Source: Homarus americanus
Taxonomy: Eukaryota > Arthropoda > Malacostraca > Decapoda > Nephropidae
Direction: 5' to 3'
Length of the DNA stretch: 64,000 nt
NCBI RefSeq assembly: GCF_018991925.1
Contig: NW_024744357.1
Span: 3,557,658 to 3,621,657, forward strand
Notes under the pieces: model-generated
Seen by the model: the letters and a program-made list of their open reading frames with translations, nothing else
Database searches by the model: none
Told to the model about the DNA's origin: nothing
In this document: piece after piece, positions 1 to 10,824 of the stretch
Layout: each line of letters begins with the position of its first letter
Position numbering within the stretch: the stretch's first letter is position 1
Program-made: the position numbers and the translations under genes

Positions 1-129
1 AGCCAGCAGGAGCCTCAGAGGGGTGTGTAATGAAACCCAGCCAGCAGGAGCCTCAGAGGGATGTGTAATGAGACCCAGCCAGCAGGAGCCACAGAGGGGT
101 GTGTAATGAGACCCAGCCAGCAGGAGCCA
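1..129. repeat. 38-bp minisatellite, 3.4 copies
   Basis: Three complete 38-bp units begin at 1, 39 and 77, and a partial fourth ends near 129. Each starts AGCCAGCAGGAGCC and ends near TGAGACCC. Copies differ by only a few substitutions, so the array is young. It is cut by the window edge and may extend leftwards. Confidence 0.9.
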
Positions 130-646
130 CGCGTCTCTGTGCCCACTGCATCGTTTGGTTATGGCGAGGATGTGTTTGTCTTGAGTTTTATCAATTTGCT
201 TGACGAGTCTTGGGTCCTGGAGGTATCATTTGTGAGGTAAACCTGTGCCTTTGTCTTGCTTGTGTTCCCAGCCGGGGTGAGCACTGAAACAGTCTATGCT
301 GCTGCTGCTAATTTGCACATGAAGGCGCTCAGGCAAGTGAGTTTTTAGGAATTCCCTAGTAAAACACTGCTCAAGGATACGTCGTCCTTGAAGGAACTCC
401 TGGGGTTTTTTTTTTCTTTTAGGCTACAGTGTAGCTTTGTCTATTCCTTTATTTATCTTTTTGGTCTTATGAGGGAAGGAGCGTCGCCGGTAACAGGGCG
501 CGAGGATGTACTGTAGGTTATGACGTCAAATCGGATTAAATCATCACCATGAAATTGATAAACAATTTGATTAAAAAAAAGAACAAAATCCCAAGTAAAA
601 CTTGTTTAAAATGTGGTTCTTGAAGCTCCTGTACGAGAACAACTGC
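130..646. other. no recognised feature
   Basis: Unique-looking sequence with short T and A runs near 405-420 and 575-582. I see no supported exon, RNA gene or mobile element. Confidence 0.5.
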
Positions 647-771
647 TCCTCCACTAGTGAGTGACCACGTATAGTGGAGGTTAATGGTCCTCCACTGGTG
701 AGTGACCAGGTATTGTGGAGGTTAATGGTCCTCTACTAGTGAGTGACCACGTAAATAAGAGAGGTTAGTGG
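647..771. repeat. 41-bp tandem repeat with hairpin units
   Basis: Three units start at 647, 688 and 729. Each of the first two begins CCTCCACT and ends AGTGGAGG, so each unit can fold on itself; the third has decayed. The shared core is GTGAGTGACCA. Confidence 0.85.
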
Positions 772-1440
772 TGTAGTGAAGAGGCACACAGTGCAGGTTG
801 ACCTAAATAAATTAATACTGGCAGGTCCTGTATGTGTGTCAGGGTGTTCCCTCCACACCTGCTACACTTTACGACTTACACAACACTGGACCAAAATGTT
901 CACCAGGCAGATGTGCCATGGTTGGCAGGTGTGTACCAACAGTGACACAGTCCAGAGAAACTGGTTCAGTTCAATGTGTGGGAAAAAAAATTCAAAAACG
1001 ACTTAAGCTGCTGATGAATGCTGAAACTCACGCGTCCCAGGTAAGGTAAATTAGTACACTCAGGAATAGTCAGTATTACAGGTGCGTTTACTAATACAGT
1101 ACATCTTTCAGAAATACTTATAAAAACAATTATGGGTAAGAACCTACATCATATACTGTACACTGTAATTAAAGGTAAAGCTAAAACGGCAAATATAAAC
1201 GGATCCTCATCACTGTCTCTGGGTACACAACGCGGCAGGGAGGTCAGCACTGCACTAGACCGTCTTCACGTTCCCATCTATATAATAAAGTACCCCTGTA
1301 TAGTTGATTGGACTGGGGACACCTTAGTCGCAAATCAGCATATAAAGAAAATGAGATGGTAGTGTCAAACAAGTAAAGACTGAACAACTGGGCCAACACA
1401 AGACACACCGAACTACCTTAAAGAAAATGGAGGTGGGGTG
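772..1440. other. no recognised feature
   Basis: Short open frames occur here but none resembles a known family. The interval could contain unrecognisably decayed 5' sequence of the LINE that follows at 1441. Confidence 0.4.
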
Positions 1441-2200
1441 ATATTCTGTGCCTCCCAGGGTGCTTTGAAATTAATGAACAATCCATCAGGCTTTATGTCT
1501 AAAGTTGTCTGTGATATTAAAAGATATGTGATAACTGCTAAGGAGAACAATTTTCGTAATGAATTTGTGTGGATTTCGTCCCATGTTTGAATTAGGAATC
1601 ATGACTGTGTTGATAGACTGGCCATTGAGGCATGTAAGAAAGAAAATGTTGACCGTGACCTTGGCCTGTCCAATGCTGTACTTAAAAACATACAAGTCAA
1701 AATCATGAACTCTGATCTAGAAAAACTGAGAAATGCAGAGAGAGATCTGGTAGTTGTAGCATTAGTAAATATATAATTTTTTCTGACAAGAGGTACCGGT
1801 ATGGCCAGCACAAGGACAGAACCAGACAATGTGATGTAGTCGTGGCCAGAATTAGGCTAGGATACAGACACATCTGGCAAGTTAGTAACGCTGTACCCAT
1901 ACCGGAACACTCAGCATGTAAACTTTGTGATAAACCTTTAAAGCATACACTTGGCTTATTGTACCATGAGCTATGTAATTACAACATTCAATCAGGAGTG
2001 CTTGAGGACATTCTTGCGGTCTACCCTCAATTTGCTAACCCACACCAAGATAGAATATGACTTATACTGCATATGAACCATGAACCACTGTCCTGCATGG
2101 CGATGAACAGTGATAGTCCCCTCAGTGTCAAGACCTGACTAAATTACTCAAAATAGGCAAACTGTACTCCAAGCTTTGCCAATAAAGTCGTTAAACCTAA
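1441..2200 (+). pseudogene. non-LTR retrotransposon remnant, RNase H and C-terminal region
   Basis: The conceptual translation matches the C-terminal part of jockey/I-type LINE polyproteins that carry a RNase HI domain. The first acidic motif, usually DSQ, reads ASQ (codon at 1450), so a catalytic Asp is lost. The later motif WISSHV-x-IRN follows, with TGA at 1588-1590 replacing the usual Gly, and then VDRLA. After a frameshift near 1780 the frame reads RTRQCDVVVARIRLGYRH and continues into a C-x2-C-H-type motif (CKLC, residues about 25-28 from 1842), ending at 2060. About 140 bases of non-coding tail with an AATAAAG near 2181 follow. The element is 5' truncated and dead. Clade assignment is from memory of family patterns; RNase H identity is fairly secure. 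Confidence 0.75.
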
Positions 2201-3150
2201 AAAGCGCATCTGTCTCTCTATCTTGCTATCTGTATACCGATCTACAGTATTTGTTTATTTATCTATGTTATTCTTTTCCTCCTCTTACTTTCTTCTTTCC
2301 TCTCCCATATTTATCCTTCTTTCGTAATGTTTACAATGTCTCTGTTATTCTTCCCACCCTTTTACTTCCCGGGTTATTGTCCCACCGTCTCACTCTCTCT
2401 CACTCTTATTGACATTCTCTCGGCTGTTCTCTTGTCTTCCTTGCCTCCATCTTTATCTCCCCGCCTCTCTTCCTTGTTGACAAAGTCCGTCACTCCAGTT
2501 TATTTAATAACTGTCATGTCATTCCTCGTCTTATCTAATTAATTCTTTTCCTTTTTTCCTTTATCCTATTTATCTTTTCATTGTTATTTCTTCTTCTTCT
2601 TCTTCTTCTTCTTCTTCTCATAATTAATCTTCTTTTCTAGTTGTACTTCTTACACTTACTCCTCCTCCTCTTTCCTTGATCCTTCTCTTCTTCTTCCCCT
2701 CTTCCTCTTCCTCCTCCCCATCTTCCTTCTCCTCTTCCTGTCTCTCCCTTATACCTTATACTCACCGTCTTGGGTCGTCTCGAAAATCAGGGAGGAAGGA
2801 GGTAAAGAAAATCAAGAAGAGAGGAGAAATAAAACACTAGAGAGAGAGAGAGAAGGAGGTATAAGGGTAGAAGAGATAATGAAGCTGGGGAGAATGAGGG
2901 AGAGGGAGACTGAATAGGGATTGAGAGGAGAGAGGTAAAGGAGAGGAGGAGGAGAGGAAGAATGAGGAAAAAGAAGGACCCCTTTCCTCTCCCTGCCTCT
3001 TCTCTCTCTCTTCTTCCTCCCTCGCCCCTCCCTCTCCCTCCCCTTAATCCCTTCTTCCTCAATCACCATCCTTCTCTCCCACCCCTCTTCTCACTAGTCC
3101 CCTTCCTTCCTTCCTTCCTTCCTTCCTTCCTTCCTTCCTTCCTTCCCTCC
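2201..3150. repeat. polypyrimidine/polypurine low-complexity tract
   Basis: The plus strand is C/T-rich to about 2760, switches to a G/A-rich block (about 2790-2985), then returns to C/T. It includes (CTT)n at about 2587-2618, (AG)n near 2838-2850 and (CCTT)n at about 3103-3145. The open frames across it are low-complexity artefacts. Confidence 0.85.
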
Positions 3151-3654
3151 GCTACCCACATACAGGCCGCCAAGTACGCCCTCATCCCAGCCATCAGATT
3201 GACTCAAGATGACACTACACAGCACTCGAGGCGTCAAGCTGATGTGTGTTTATGGACTAATGGAGTGGACGGTAGTGTGGTGGGTTCTACTGGGTGGCTG
3301 GTGGTTCTGGTGGAGGTTCTACTGAGTGGCTAAGGTTTCTAGAGGAGTGTCGGGGGTTCTGCTGGATGGTTGCTTCAAAATAGGTTATGTGAATAATTAC
3401 TGATGCTGAAGAATTGGGTTAGAGGCCAAATTCCCAAGTGGCTGACTATCACATCACTGGGTTCTAATTTCCGACATGAGCCACGAGTTCTCGGGTGTTC
3501 TGAGATCACGCAGGCCTCCCCGTGTATCGTGTCCGATTCCCACGGACTGTATTAAGGTGATCAGGGATGTACCGCGTGCCCGACCTTATAAGAACGCATA
3601 ATCCCCCCCCCCCTCCACACACACACAAAAAGAGAACAAGATGGCAAGCAGATT
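3151..3654. other. no recognised feature
   Basis: Mixed sequence without supported genes. There is a homopolymeric C run near 3604-3613. Confidence 0.4.
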
Positions 3655-3657
3655 GTA

Positions 3658-3688
<31 letters not shown>

Positions 3689-3708
3689 AATAATAATAAT
3701 AATAATAA
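3655..3708. repeat. (ATCT)n plus (AAT)n compound microsatellite
   Basis: ATCT units run from about 3655 to 3689 and are followed directly by AAT units to about 3708. Confidence 0.9.
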
Positions 3709-4715
3709 AAGGACATGTCTGCCCATAAGTGCGTCTCTCTGTTCCAGCCATAGCTCCAACACGGAAGCAGTTAGAGACCTGAATCTTTACACACATATTA
3801 CAGGTTGTGCACCTTGGTATTACTGCTGACCACAGACCTCCGGATGGTCCGGGCAAGAACCCCCAAAAGTTTTCCCCGACTGAGACATCACCGCGACGAT
3901 TGCGGGAGGTGGTTACCCGCGTCAGGGAGGGCAGACTATAACAGGCCAGGTTATACAATATTTACCTAACCCGTGCGAAACCTAATAACCAGCCACCAGT
4001 GTTTCATAAACATGTAAACCACAATGTATGTTTACTTGTCAAGAAAGTTTAGGTGTTTGTGTCACTGTGGTTCACCAATACACCAATACATCTTGACATA
4101 AGAGACAGACCTGGAATATTTATGTTTTGCTCTAACGAAGATTCATTTCGCCTCGTAAGATGTGTGTGCTTCCTTTGTGTGTGTGTGTGTCTTTCTATAG
4201 CTCCTTGGACAGCATCATACACGTCACCCCTAGGACGGATAAGCTACTCCACAAGGGTGACTCTCAACGCCAGAGTATAGGCTCGGATCATGGCCTAAGA
4301 TTATATAGTGGGCAACTAGGCAAGCACGGGGTGGAGTAACCTAACAACAATGGGCTAAGACTACCTTCCCTATGTGCAGAACTACCGGTTTGTCATTATT
4401 AATACTCTGTTTCATCTTCAAACTCGTTCAAGACATCCTGGAGGAGAAGAAGGAAGTGTTAATCACCCGTGCACTGTAAACATTGTGCACTGTTAGAAAG
4501 AAAAAAATGTGTTTGTTTATTTTAGGCGAAAGGGGATATATTTACTGCAGTATCGGCCGTAATGACCACCGCTGTCGACGGCCAGTAAAATAAATGAACC
4601 AACACAACAGCAAACTGCTCCTTGATGTGATTAATACCTTTCCTCGGGCATGGTAGGGTATATTGCTGTCCATAATACCCTGAAGTTGTATTTGGTTCTT
4701 ATATTATCGCCTGCA
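3709..4715. other. no recognised feature
   Basis: A short (GT)n lies near 4176-4190. No exon or mobile element was recognised. Confidence 0.4.
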
Positions 4716-5095
4716 CACCTGTCACCACCCACTCTTACACCTCCACCCTCACACCTCCCACCACCCACTCTCACACCACCACCCTCACACCTCCCACCAC
4801 CCACTCTCACACCTCCCACCACCCACTCTCACACCTCTACCCTCACACTTCCACCCTCAACTTCCACCACCCACTCTCACACCTCCCACCACCCACTCTT
4901 ACACCACCACCCTCACACCTCCCACCGCCTACTCTCACACCTCCACCCTCAACTCCCACCACCCACTCTCACACCTCCACAACTCCCACCACCTACTCTA
5001 ACGCCACCAACATCCCCACCTTTACTTACACCTCCACCCTCACCACCCACTATCACATCTCCACCCTCCCCACCCTCACCTGCACCCTCACCACC
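4716..5095. repeat. CACCTCCCACCACCCACTCT-type minisatellite
   Basis: An irregular C/A-rich array with variants of the core CACCTCCACC followed by ACTCTCA, with spacing of about 15-25 bp. The same core recurs at 6000-6837, so the two arrays are probably related. The 194-residue frame across it is only translated repeat. Confidence 0.85.
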
Positions 5096-5257
5096 CACTG
5101 TACACCGGCAGAAGGCTACAGTTCTCTCACGTCAAGAAACTATTAAGTTCCTTGGTGTTCTTGGTGATGACCCGAGCCGGAGAAGCGACGCTCAGATCAT
5201 TCACGAAAAAAATTTGATTTCACATGATGATTGAACACCCTAATGAATTGTGAACGG

Positions 5258-5318
5258 GTTAGGTTAGGTTAGATTAAGTCAGGTTAAGTTAAATATGGTT
5301 AGGTTAGGTTAAGGTATT
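5258..5318. repeat. interstitial TTAGG-like run
   Basis: GGTTAGGTTAGGTTAG occurs with diverged GGTTAAG units and a second block GGTTAGGTTAGG. TTAGG is the arthropod telomere unit. This is a short degenerate internal stretch, not a telomere. Confidence 0.7.
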
Positions 5319-5592
5319 GAATCATCTTGTAAAATAAGCTGGGTTGCCAAATCTCCAGGTAAATTCATGCCAGTCAATCACTACTGCAGCAATAAAGGAA
5401 GTCTACTATACCCTAATCCAACTCTTCCCACGTGATAACACACTACAACGAAGACTAAACATCGAGTTACTCACCAGACATACGAACCAGTAAGCTAAAT
5501 AGAAATCGTCGTGGACAAAAGTTCGCTCCTTGTGGTGAAACTGAGTCACGGGAATGAGTCTCCGAACTGACTTACCCTGACTGTTTCATCCC

Positions 5593-5716
5593 ATTGGGGG
5601 GTCGATGCTGCTTCATTTGGGGATCGCTGCTGCTTCATTTGGGGGGGTCGATGCTGCTTCATTTGGGGATCAATGCTGCTTCATTTGGTGGGTCGATGTT
5701 GCTTCATTTTGGTCGG
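5593..5716. repeat. about 24-bp tandem repeat, 5 copies
   Basis: Five copies of a unit containing GCTGCTTCATTTGG followed by a variable GGGG run and TCGAT. Length differences lie in the G run. Confidence 0.85.
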
Positions 5717-5999
5717 GTGTGAATTTTAGACCCCGACTGTGCATTAATACATACAGTTGTGTTTTAGTTGTTATTTTTGTATAGTTAACTACATGATTGA
5801 GAATGACAATATGCAATTCTACTTAAGAGATGTTATTATCCTACTTGGGATAAATGTGCAGGTATGCTGTATATCAGGTGTCTTCAAGAGATCTGCCTCA
5901 CTCAAAATACTCAACCGTGTTAAAAATTTTCTTCCTGTTGTTTACTTTTTAACTGTTTCAAATTTTCCTTACTCATTCTTATGCCTCCACATTCACACA

Positions 6000-6837
6000 T
6001 TTCTCATCCACCCTCACACCCATTCGATACACCTTCCCCACCCACTCTCACACCTCCACACTCTCTCACACCTCCACCCACTCTCACATCTCCACCCACT
6101 CTCACGCCTCCACCCACTCTCAACCTCCACCCACTCTCAACCCTCCACCCACCTCACACCCTCCACCCACTCCCACACACTTCCACACTCCCCACACCTC
6201 CACCCACTCTCACACCTCCACACACTCTCACACCTCCACACACTCTCACACCTCCACCCACTCTCACACCTCCACCCAACACCTCACACCCACCCACTCT
6301 AACACCTCCACCCACCTCACACCTCCACCCACCTCACACCCTCCACCCACCTCACACTTCCACACCCCTCACACCCCTCCCACCCACCTCACACCTCCAC
6401 CCACCCCCTAACACCCACCCACCAAACACCCCTCCACCCACCACACACCCACCCTCACACCTCCACCACTCTCACACTCCACCCACTTCACACTCCCCAC
6501 ACTTCTCACACCTCCACCCCACCTCACACCCTCCACCCACCTCTCACACCTCCACCCACTCTCACACCTCCCCACCCACCTGCTAAACACTTCCACCCAC
6601 TCTCAATACACCCTCCACCCACTCTAAATAATTCTCTCACCCACCTCACACCCTCCACCCACCCCACACCTCCACACTCTCTCACACCTCCACCCACCTC
6701 ACACCTCCACCTATACCTCACGCCCCACCCACTCTCACACCTCTCCACCCACTCTCACGCCTCCACCCACTCACATCTCCACCCACTCTAACACTCTCCA
6801 TTTCCACCACACCCTCCACCCACTTCACGCCTCCACC
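6000..6837. repeat. 18-25 bp CACCTCCACCCACTCTCA minisatellite
   Basis: An 840-bp irregular array of CACCTCCACCCACTCTCA and shortened forms. C/A-rich on the plus strand, with interspersed frameshifting indels. Frames of 181 and 201 codons across it are artefacts. Confidence 0.9.
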
Positions 6838-6885
6838 TGGCACACAACAGCCCTGGTAGGTGTGAGCTTACATACCTGCTGCCTT

Positions 6886-6889
<4 letters not shown>

Positions 6890-6932
<43 letters not shown>

Positions 6933-6937
6933 TGTAA
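6890..6937. repeat. (GT)n microsatellite
   Basis: About 20 near-perfect GT dinucleotides, interrupted by a single AT near 6925. Confidence 0.9.
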
Positions 6938-6949
6938 TCTGTTTGATTT

Positions 6950-7278
6950 AGTTTTTCTTCTTCCTTCATTTTACCTTCAGTCTTCTTTCTTATTGTTATT
7001 GTTATTCTTCCTCATATTCTTCTTCTTCTTCTTTCCGTCTATCTTATTTCTTCTTTCTCCTTCTTCATCATCTCATTTCATTATCTTCAGTTCAGTATAT
7101 TTTGTTGCTTTATTCATCCATTCATCTATTCCATTATTCACCTATCCCTCCGTTTATCTATTCCGTTATACATCTTTTGCGTTATTCATATATTTGTCTA
7201 TTCACTTATTTTCCAGTGGAGTTTATTTATGCTTTGTTGTTCTATTCTCTGGGTTTTTTTTGTCAATTACTTTATTTC

Positions 7279-7347
<69 letters not shown>

Positions 7348-7560
7348 ATTTGTTTATTTCTTTATAACTTTTTTCTCCAAATTTCTTTATCTATCTGTAG
7401 TTTCATTACTGTATCTTCTTCTTCTTCTTCTTCTTCTTCTTCTTCTTCTTCTTCCTCATCCTTAACCACTATCTCTTCCTCTTTAACCGTTTTCTCCTCT
7501 TCATCCAACTCTTCCTCATTTTTCTCTTCCTCTTCTTCAACCTCGTTCCACTTCTACTCC
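6950..7560. repeat. pyrimidine-rich tract with (CT)n and (CTT)n
   Basis: Strong C/T bias on the plus strand, including (CT)n at about 7276-7344 and (CTT)n at about 7413-7454. It abuts the 3' side of a minus-strand SINE, so part of it (GAA on the minus strand) may be that element's simple-repeat tail. Confidence 0.85.
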
Positions 7561-7569
7561 TCCTCAATT

Positions 7570-7863
7570 ACGCCCCAGCCTCGGCATAGGAGCGGCATCC
7601 TGTACAAGGCGAAGCACACGGCATTGAAAGCTGGGGCCACCATTAACCTGGCCCGGTTCCCCGTTAAGGACAGTGCCGATACACCACCACAGAATACTAA
7701 ACCTAGGTGCATAAAGAAGGCATTGAGACCCCGGGCACTCCTGTACACTCCCTACCATTACTCCCCCTGTTGGGTAGATCAAAATTGGCCCCGAGTACGA
7801 ACCAGAGAACTTGAGGACGGGAGATGAGTTCTGTATCCATTCAGCCACCGCACCGTGCCCCTT
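7570..7863 (-). mobile_element. tRNA-derived SINE
   Basis: Read on the minus strand, the element begins near 7863 with a tRNA-like head of about 75 nt. It holds an A-box TGGCTGAATGG (7837-7847) and a B-box-like GGTTCGTACTC (7793-7803), 33 bp apart. The B-box carries a T where A is usual. A body of about 220 bp follows and runs into the GAA-rich tract at 7560 and below. The head resembles a type II tRNA (Ser/Leu-like), with extra bases before the T-arm. An open frame of 94 codons (7564-7848, -) spans almost the whole element. I regard it as chance, because SINEs do not encode protein. Confidence 0.6.
7793..7847 (-). promoter_or_regulatory. internal Pol III A and B boxes of the SINE
   Basis: The A-box matches TRGYNNANNNG in full. 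The B-box matches GGTTCGNNNC apart from the A after TTCG. Spacing is in the normal range for RNA polymerase III type 2 promoters. Confidence 0.55.
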
Positions 7864-8499
7864 ACCTTATTATGCATCACCACAGCACCCCCAGGAGTGT
7901 GTCTTGGTGAGGCTGTTCTCATTTACTGCTTGATGATTCTGGTAGTAGTGGGTGACAGTGAGTGAGGGAGAGAGTGACGGCGTGGGGGAGAGAGTGGGGG
8001 GGATAGAATTAGTGAGTGAGAATGTGAGGGAGTGATGGAGGGAGTGAGGGAGAGAATGTTCTTCTTGTCTTTTTTTTTGTTAATTTCCTCCCTTTCTTTC
8101 ATCACCTCATTCCCCCTCCTCCTCCACTTCTTCTTCTTGCTCGGCTTCTTCTACCTCACCCTTAATCTCTTCTTTTTCCTCCGCTTTCTCTTCTTCTCCC
8201 CCCTCCTCCACCACCTCCTTGACCCACGTGTTGCCGTTACTGCGTGGGAAGAAGATCTGCCACACTTGTTTTACCGCGTCATCGTTATCTCAGCAACCGT
8301 GACCCTCTCTCTCTCTCTCTCTCCTATTATGCCCCCAGTGTTGTAAGAGATCCCTCAATGTGGTAAGAACCCTCAGTGTGGTAGGAGAGCCCCCAGTGTG
8401 GTAAGACGCCCCCAGTGTGGTAAGAGAGCCCTCGGGCCTCCAGCATCAGTCTTCAAGGCGAGGCTCTGTGACTCACCAGCAGGAGACCCAGTACTCTAT
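7864..8499. other. no gene recognised; low-complexity patches
   Basis: G/A-rich block (about 7950-8060), pyrimidine-rich block (8070-8220), (CT)n near 8303-8322, then four imperfect copies of a CCCCAGTGTGGTAAGA-like unit at about 8333-8430. Confidence 0.5.
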
Positions 8500-8700
8500 A
8501 GTCCTCCCTCGACCAACACCCTCACCCGCCACCGTCACACACAACACACCCTCATCCGCCACCGTCACACAACACACCCTCACCCCGCCACCCGTCACAC
8601 GCACCCTCACCCGCCACCCATCACTGCCCTCACCCGCCACCCGTCCACACACAACACCCTCACCCCGCCACCACCACATAGCCACACACACCACACTACA
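8500..8700. repeat. CCCTCACCCGCCACCGTCACAC minisatellite
   Basis: About six imperfect copies of a roughly 30-bp C/A-rich unit with core CACCCGCCACC. Overlapping frames on both strands are artefacts. Confidence 0.8.
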
Positions 8701-8723
8701 CAGTCATTAAGGTGTAAGCATAA

Positions 8724-8724
<1 letters not shown>

Positions 8725-8777
<53 letters not shown>
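8725..8777. repeat. (AC)n microsatellite
   Basis: An uninterrupted run of about 26 AC units. Confidence 0.95.
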
Positions 8778-8779
<2 letters not shown>

Positions 8780-9853
8780 TACACCCCATAAAACACATTA
8801 TAGTATTTACAGCGCCTCCTCCCTGGGTGTGTGAAGATGAGACGTAAACAAACTACAAAAGTTTCTAGATTATAAAAACAGATAAAGACAGATAGATATT
8901 TATTCAGTAAAATCGATACAGAAGTTCGCATTGATTCAGCCTGTGTGTATAAGGTGTTGTGGTACAGCGATAACAGCCATGCTTCTCACAAATGTCTCCT
9001 GGGGCAGATGTGAGAAGGAAGTTTTCCAATGTGACACTACCAAACATCACAGGTTTTATCCAGGTACAGAGAATAAATCAACTACTCCATCGGCTAGTAA
9101 ACTGATGTAGCGAAATGATAAATAGTGTTCGAAGTATATAAAAAAAATGGAGGTTTATACACAATATTTATAAACAACACAAGTATACAAACAATGTGCT
9201 CTACCTAAACAGTGCAAGGATACAACGTACAGAGGCAGTCCAGGTATACAAATAATGGTAAACAGTAAGTCGATATGACCAAGGTTACCCCAACACGACA
9301 GCCGTTAAACACTTATTCTTCAATGGTAATAATGAGTCGCCCTCGGTTAACCTTTAACCAAGAAATCTTTAAGAACAGGCGAGCGAGAACGCGAAACAGC
9401 ACGAATCCAGAACAACAATCGCCTTACACTAAAAAGAACGGCAGCAAGAGAGGCGTTCGTGACAGCTGAAGCCTCACAGTGAAAGACGGCGCAGAGAGGA
9501 CCCAGCCACCACCACCCGCTGAGATGCGCTGCTCCTGAATGAGTACAGTTAATCTGATTCAATTTCTACATCTAAGTAGCGTTTGAGGGAAGTTAATGAC
9601 GCGCAGAATCCCAAACGTTCTCTGTTCCTTGATTTCCTGTCGTTTCAATATTCTTTTAGTATTTTTTCTTTATTGGTGATGGCAGCAAATGACGGCTCAG
9701 AGAATGAGTCGGTATAAGGTATTAACACTGGGATGACGTTTGGTTTTTATTGTTGAAACTTAACGAAAAATAATTCGTGTGTGATAAAATTTTCTCTGTT
9801 TTACTTAAGATGTCGTTTAGCATCATAAGATAGCCAAATTATACGAAAAGTAA
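8778..9853. other. no recognised feature
   Basis: About 1.1 kb of moderately AT-rich sequence. No supported exon, RNA gene or repeat family. Confidence 0.4.
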
Positions 9854-9857
9854 GCAC

Positions 9858-9876
9858 GTTAGGTTAGGTTAGGTTT
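9858..9876. repeat. short TTAGG run
   Basis: Three consecutive GTTAG units on the plus strand, isolated in unique sequence. Confidence 0.6.
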
Positions 9877-9984
9877 TGTAAGAAGCAATTCATATTTATG
9901 TAATTTGATGATCCGCACACAAATAAATATATAGAAGTTATCGCTAAAAAGCAATTATCTCTCTTTAGTCTAACATACTGTATC

Positions 9985-10028
9985 TTATGTTGTTATTTGT
10001 TATTGTTTTGTTGTTGTTATTATTGTTG

Positions 10029-10066
<38 letters not shown>

Positions 10067-10070
10067 GGTT
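9985..10070. repeat. (GTT)n then (GGT)n
   Basis: Imperfect GTT/ATT triplets from about 9985, perfect GTT units, then GGT units to 10068. Confidence 0.85.
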
Positions 10071-10189
10071 ACCTACACTGTTAATATTGTCTGAAAGTAT
10101 CGAGTATTAACACTGTTTTGGCCAGAGAAATTTAGTCTTTATATTATCCACTAACTTCTTCGTCAACTAAATTTTGTCATCATGGCTTC

Positions 10190-10386
10190 TCTCTCCCTTC
10201 CTCCCTCCCTCCATCCACCTCTCCGTTCACCCTTCTCTCCCTCCCCCTCCCTCCATCCACCTCTCCGTTCACCCTTCTCTCCCTCCCCTTCCCTCTCTCC
10301 GTTCACCCTTCTCTCCCTCCCCTTCCCTCTCTCCGTTCACCCTTCTCTCCCTCCCCCTCCCTCTCTCCGTTCACCCTTCTCTCCCT
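10190..10386. repeat. 34-42 bp CCGTTCACCCTTCTCTCC minisatellite
   Basis: Five copies of CCGTTCACCCTTCTCTCC separated by C/T-rich linkers of two lengths, giving 42-bp and 34-bp spacing. The long open frames come from the repeat. Confidence 0.9.
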
Positions 10387-10465
10387 ACCAGCTTCGTGTG
10401 CCAATGTCCTTGTAGTTCAATTTATTAAAATTACATTGTTCTTTGGTGGTGTAGCTCCGCATAGT

Positions 10466-10820
10466 AGGCAGCTACCAAACAGGGAGGTACTACCGCCTGG
10501 GAAGATATTGGAAGCATAATGTGTTGTCTAATGGTAGACCCTGCTGCCATATGGCATCACGAAAATTGTGACCAAGTCCCAGGTTGCTGATCTGACTTTC
10601 TGCCTCATTTACACACAATTGCAGGGTCTCAATTGTTTCGTTTACTTTGACAACACAACATACATAATGTATATCGTTTCTCACTCTTAATCTATTTTAG
10701 TTTAACATTTCTGTATTTATTTTTTGCGGTGTTACTTGTTTCTTCTCCCCCCCCCCCCAGGCCCCGATGTGGGTCGGTGATCTGTGCCCGGGTGGGTTAA
10801 CCCTCATTAAAAAAAAAAGT
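10466..10820 (+). mobile_element. poly-A-tailed interspersed repeat, family B copy 1
   Basis: Strong similarity to 40308-40741. The two share a roughly 200-bp head (GCTACC, then ACAGGGAGGTACTACC, ending near TCTCAATTGTTTC), a variable AT-rich middle, and a conserved end with GATGTGGGTC and CCCGGGTGGG before an A run (10808-10818). Shared ends with a 3' A tract are typical of a SINE or a short LINE derivative. No coding capacity and no clear tRNA head is seen, so its class is unresolved. Confidence 0.65.
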
Positions 10821-10824
10821 ATAT

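Noticed and set aside
3677..3958. 93-codon minus-strand frame
   Set aside because: No domain; overlaps a microsatellite.
4650..5234. 194-codon frame rich in Pro and Thr
   Set aside because: Translated minisatellite.
7102..7827. 241-codon plus-strand frame
   Set aside because: Runs through (CT)n, (CTT)n and the antisense of the SINE; a low-complexity artefact.
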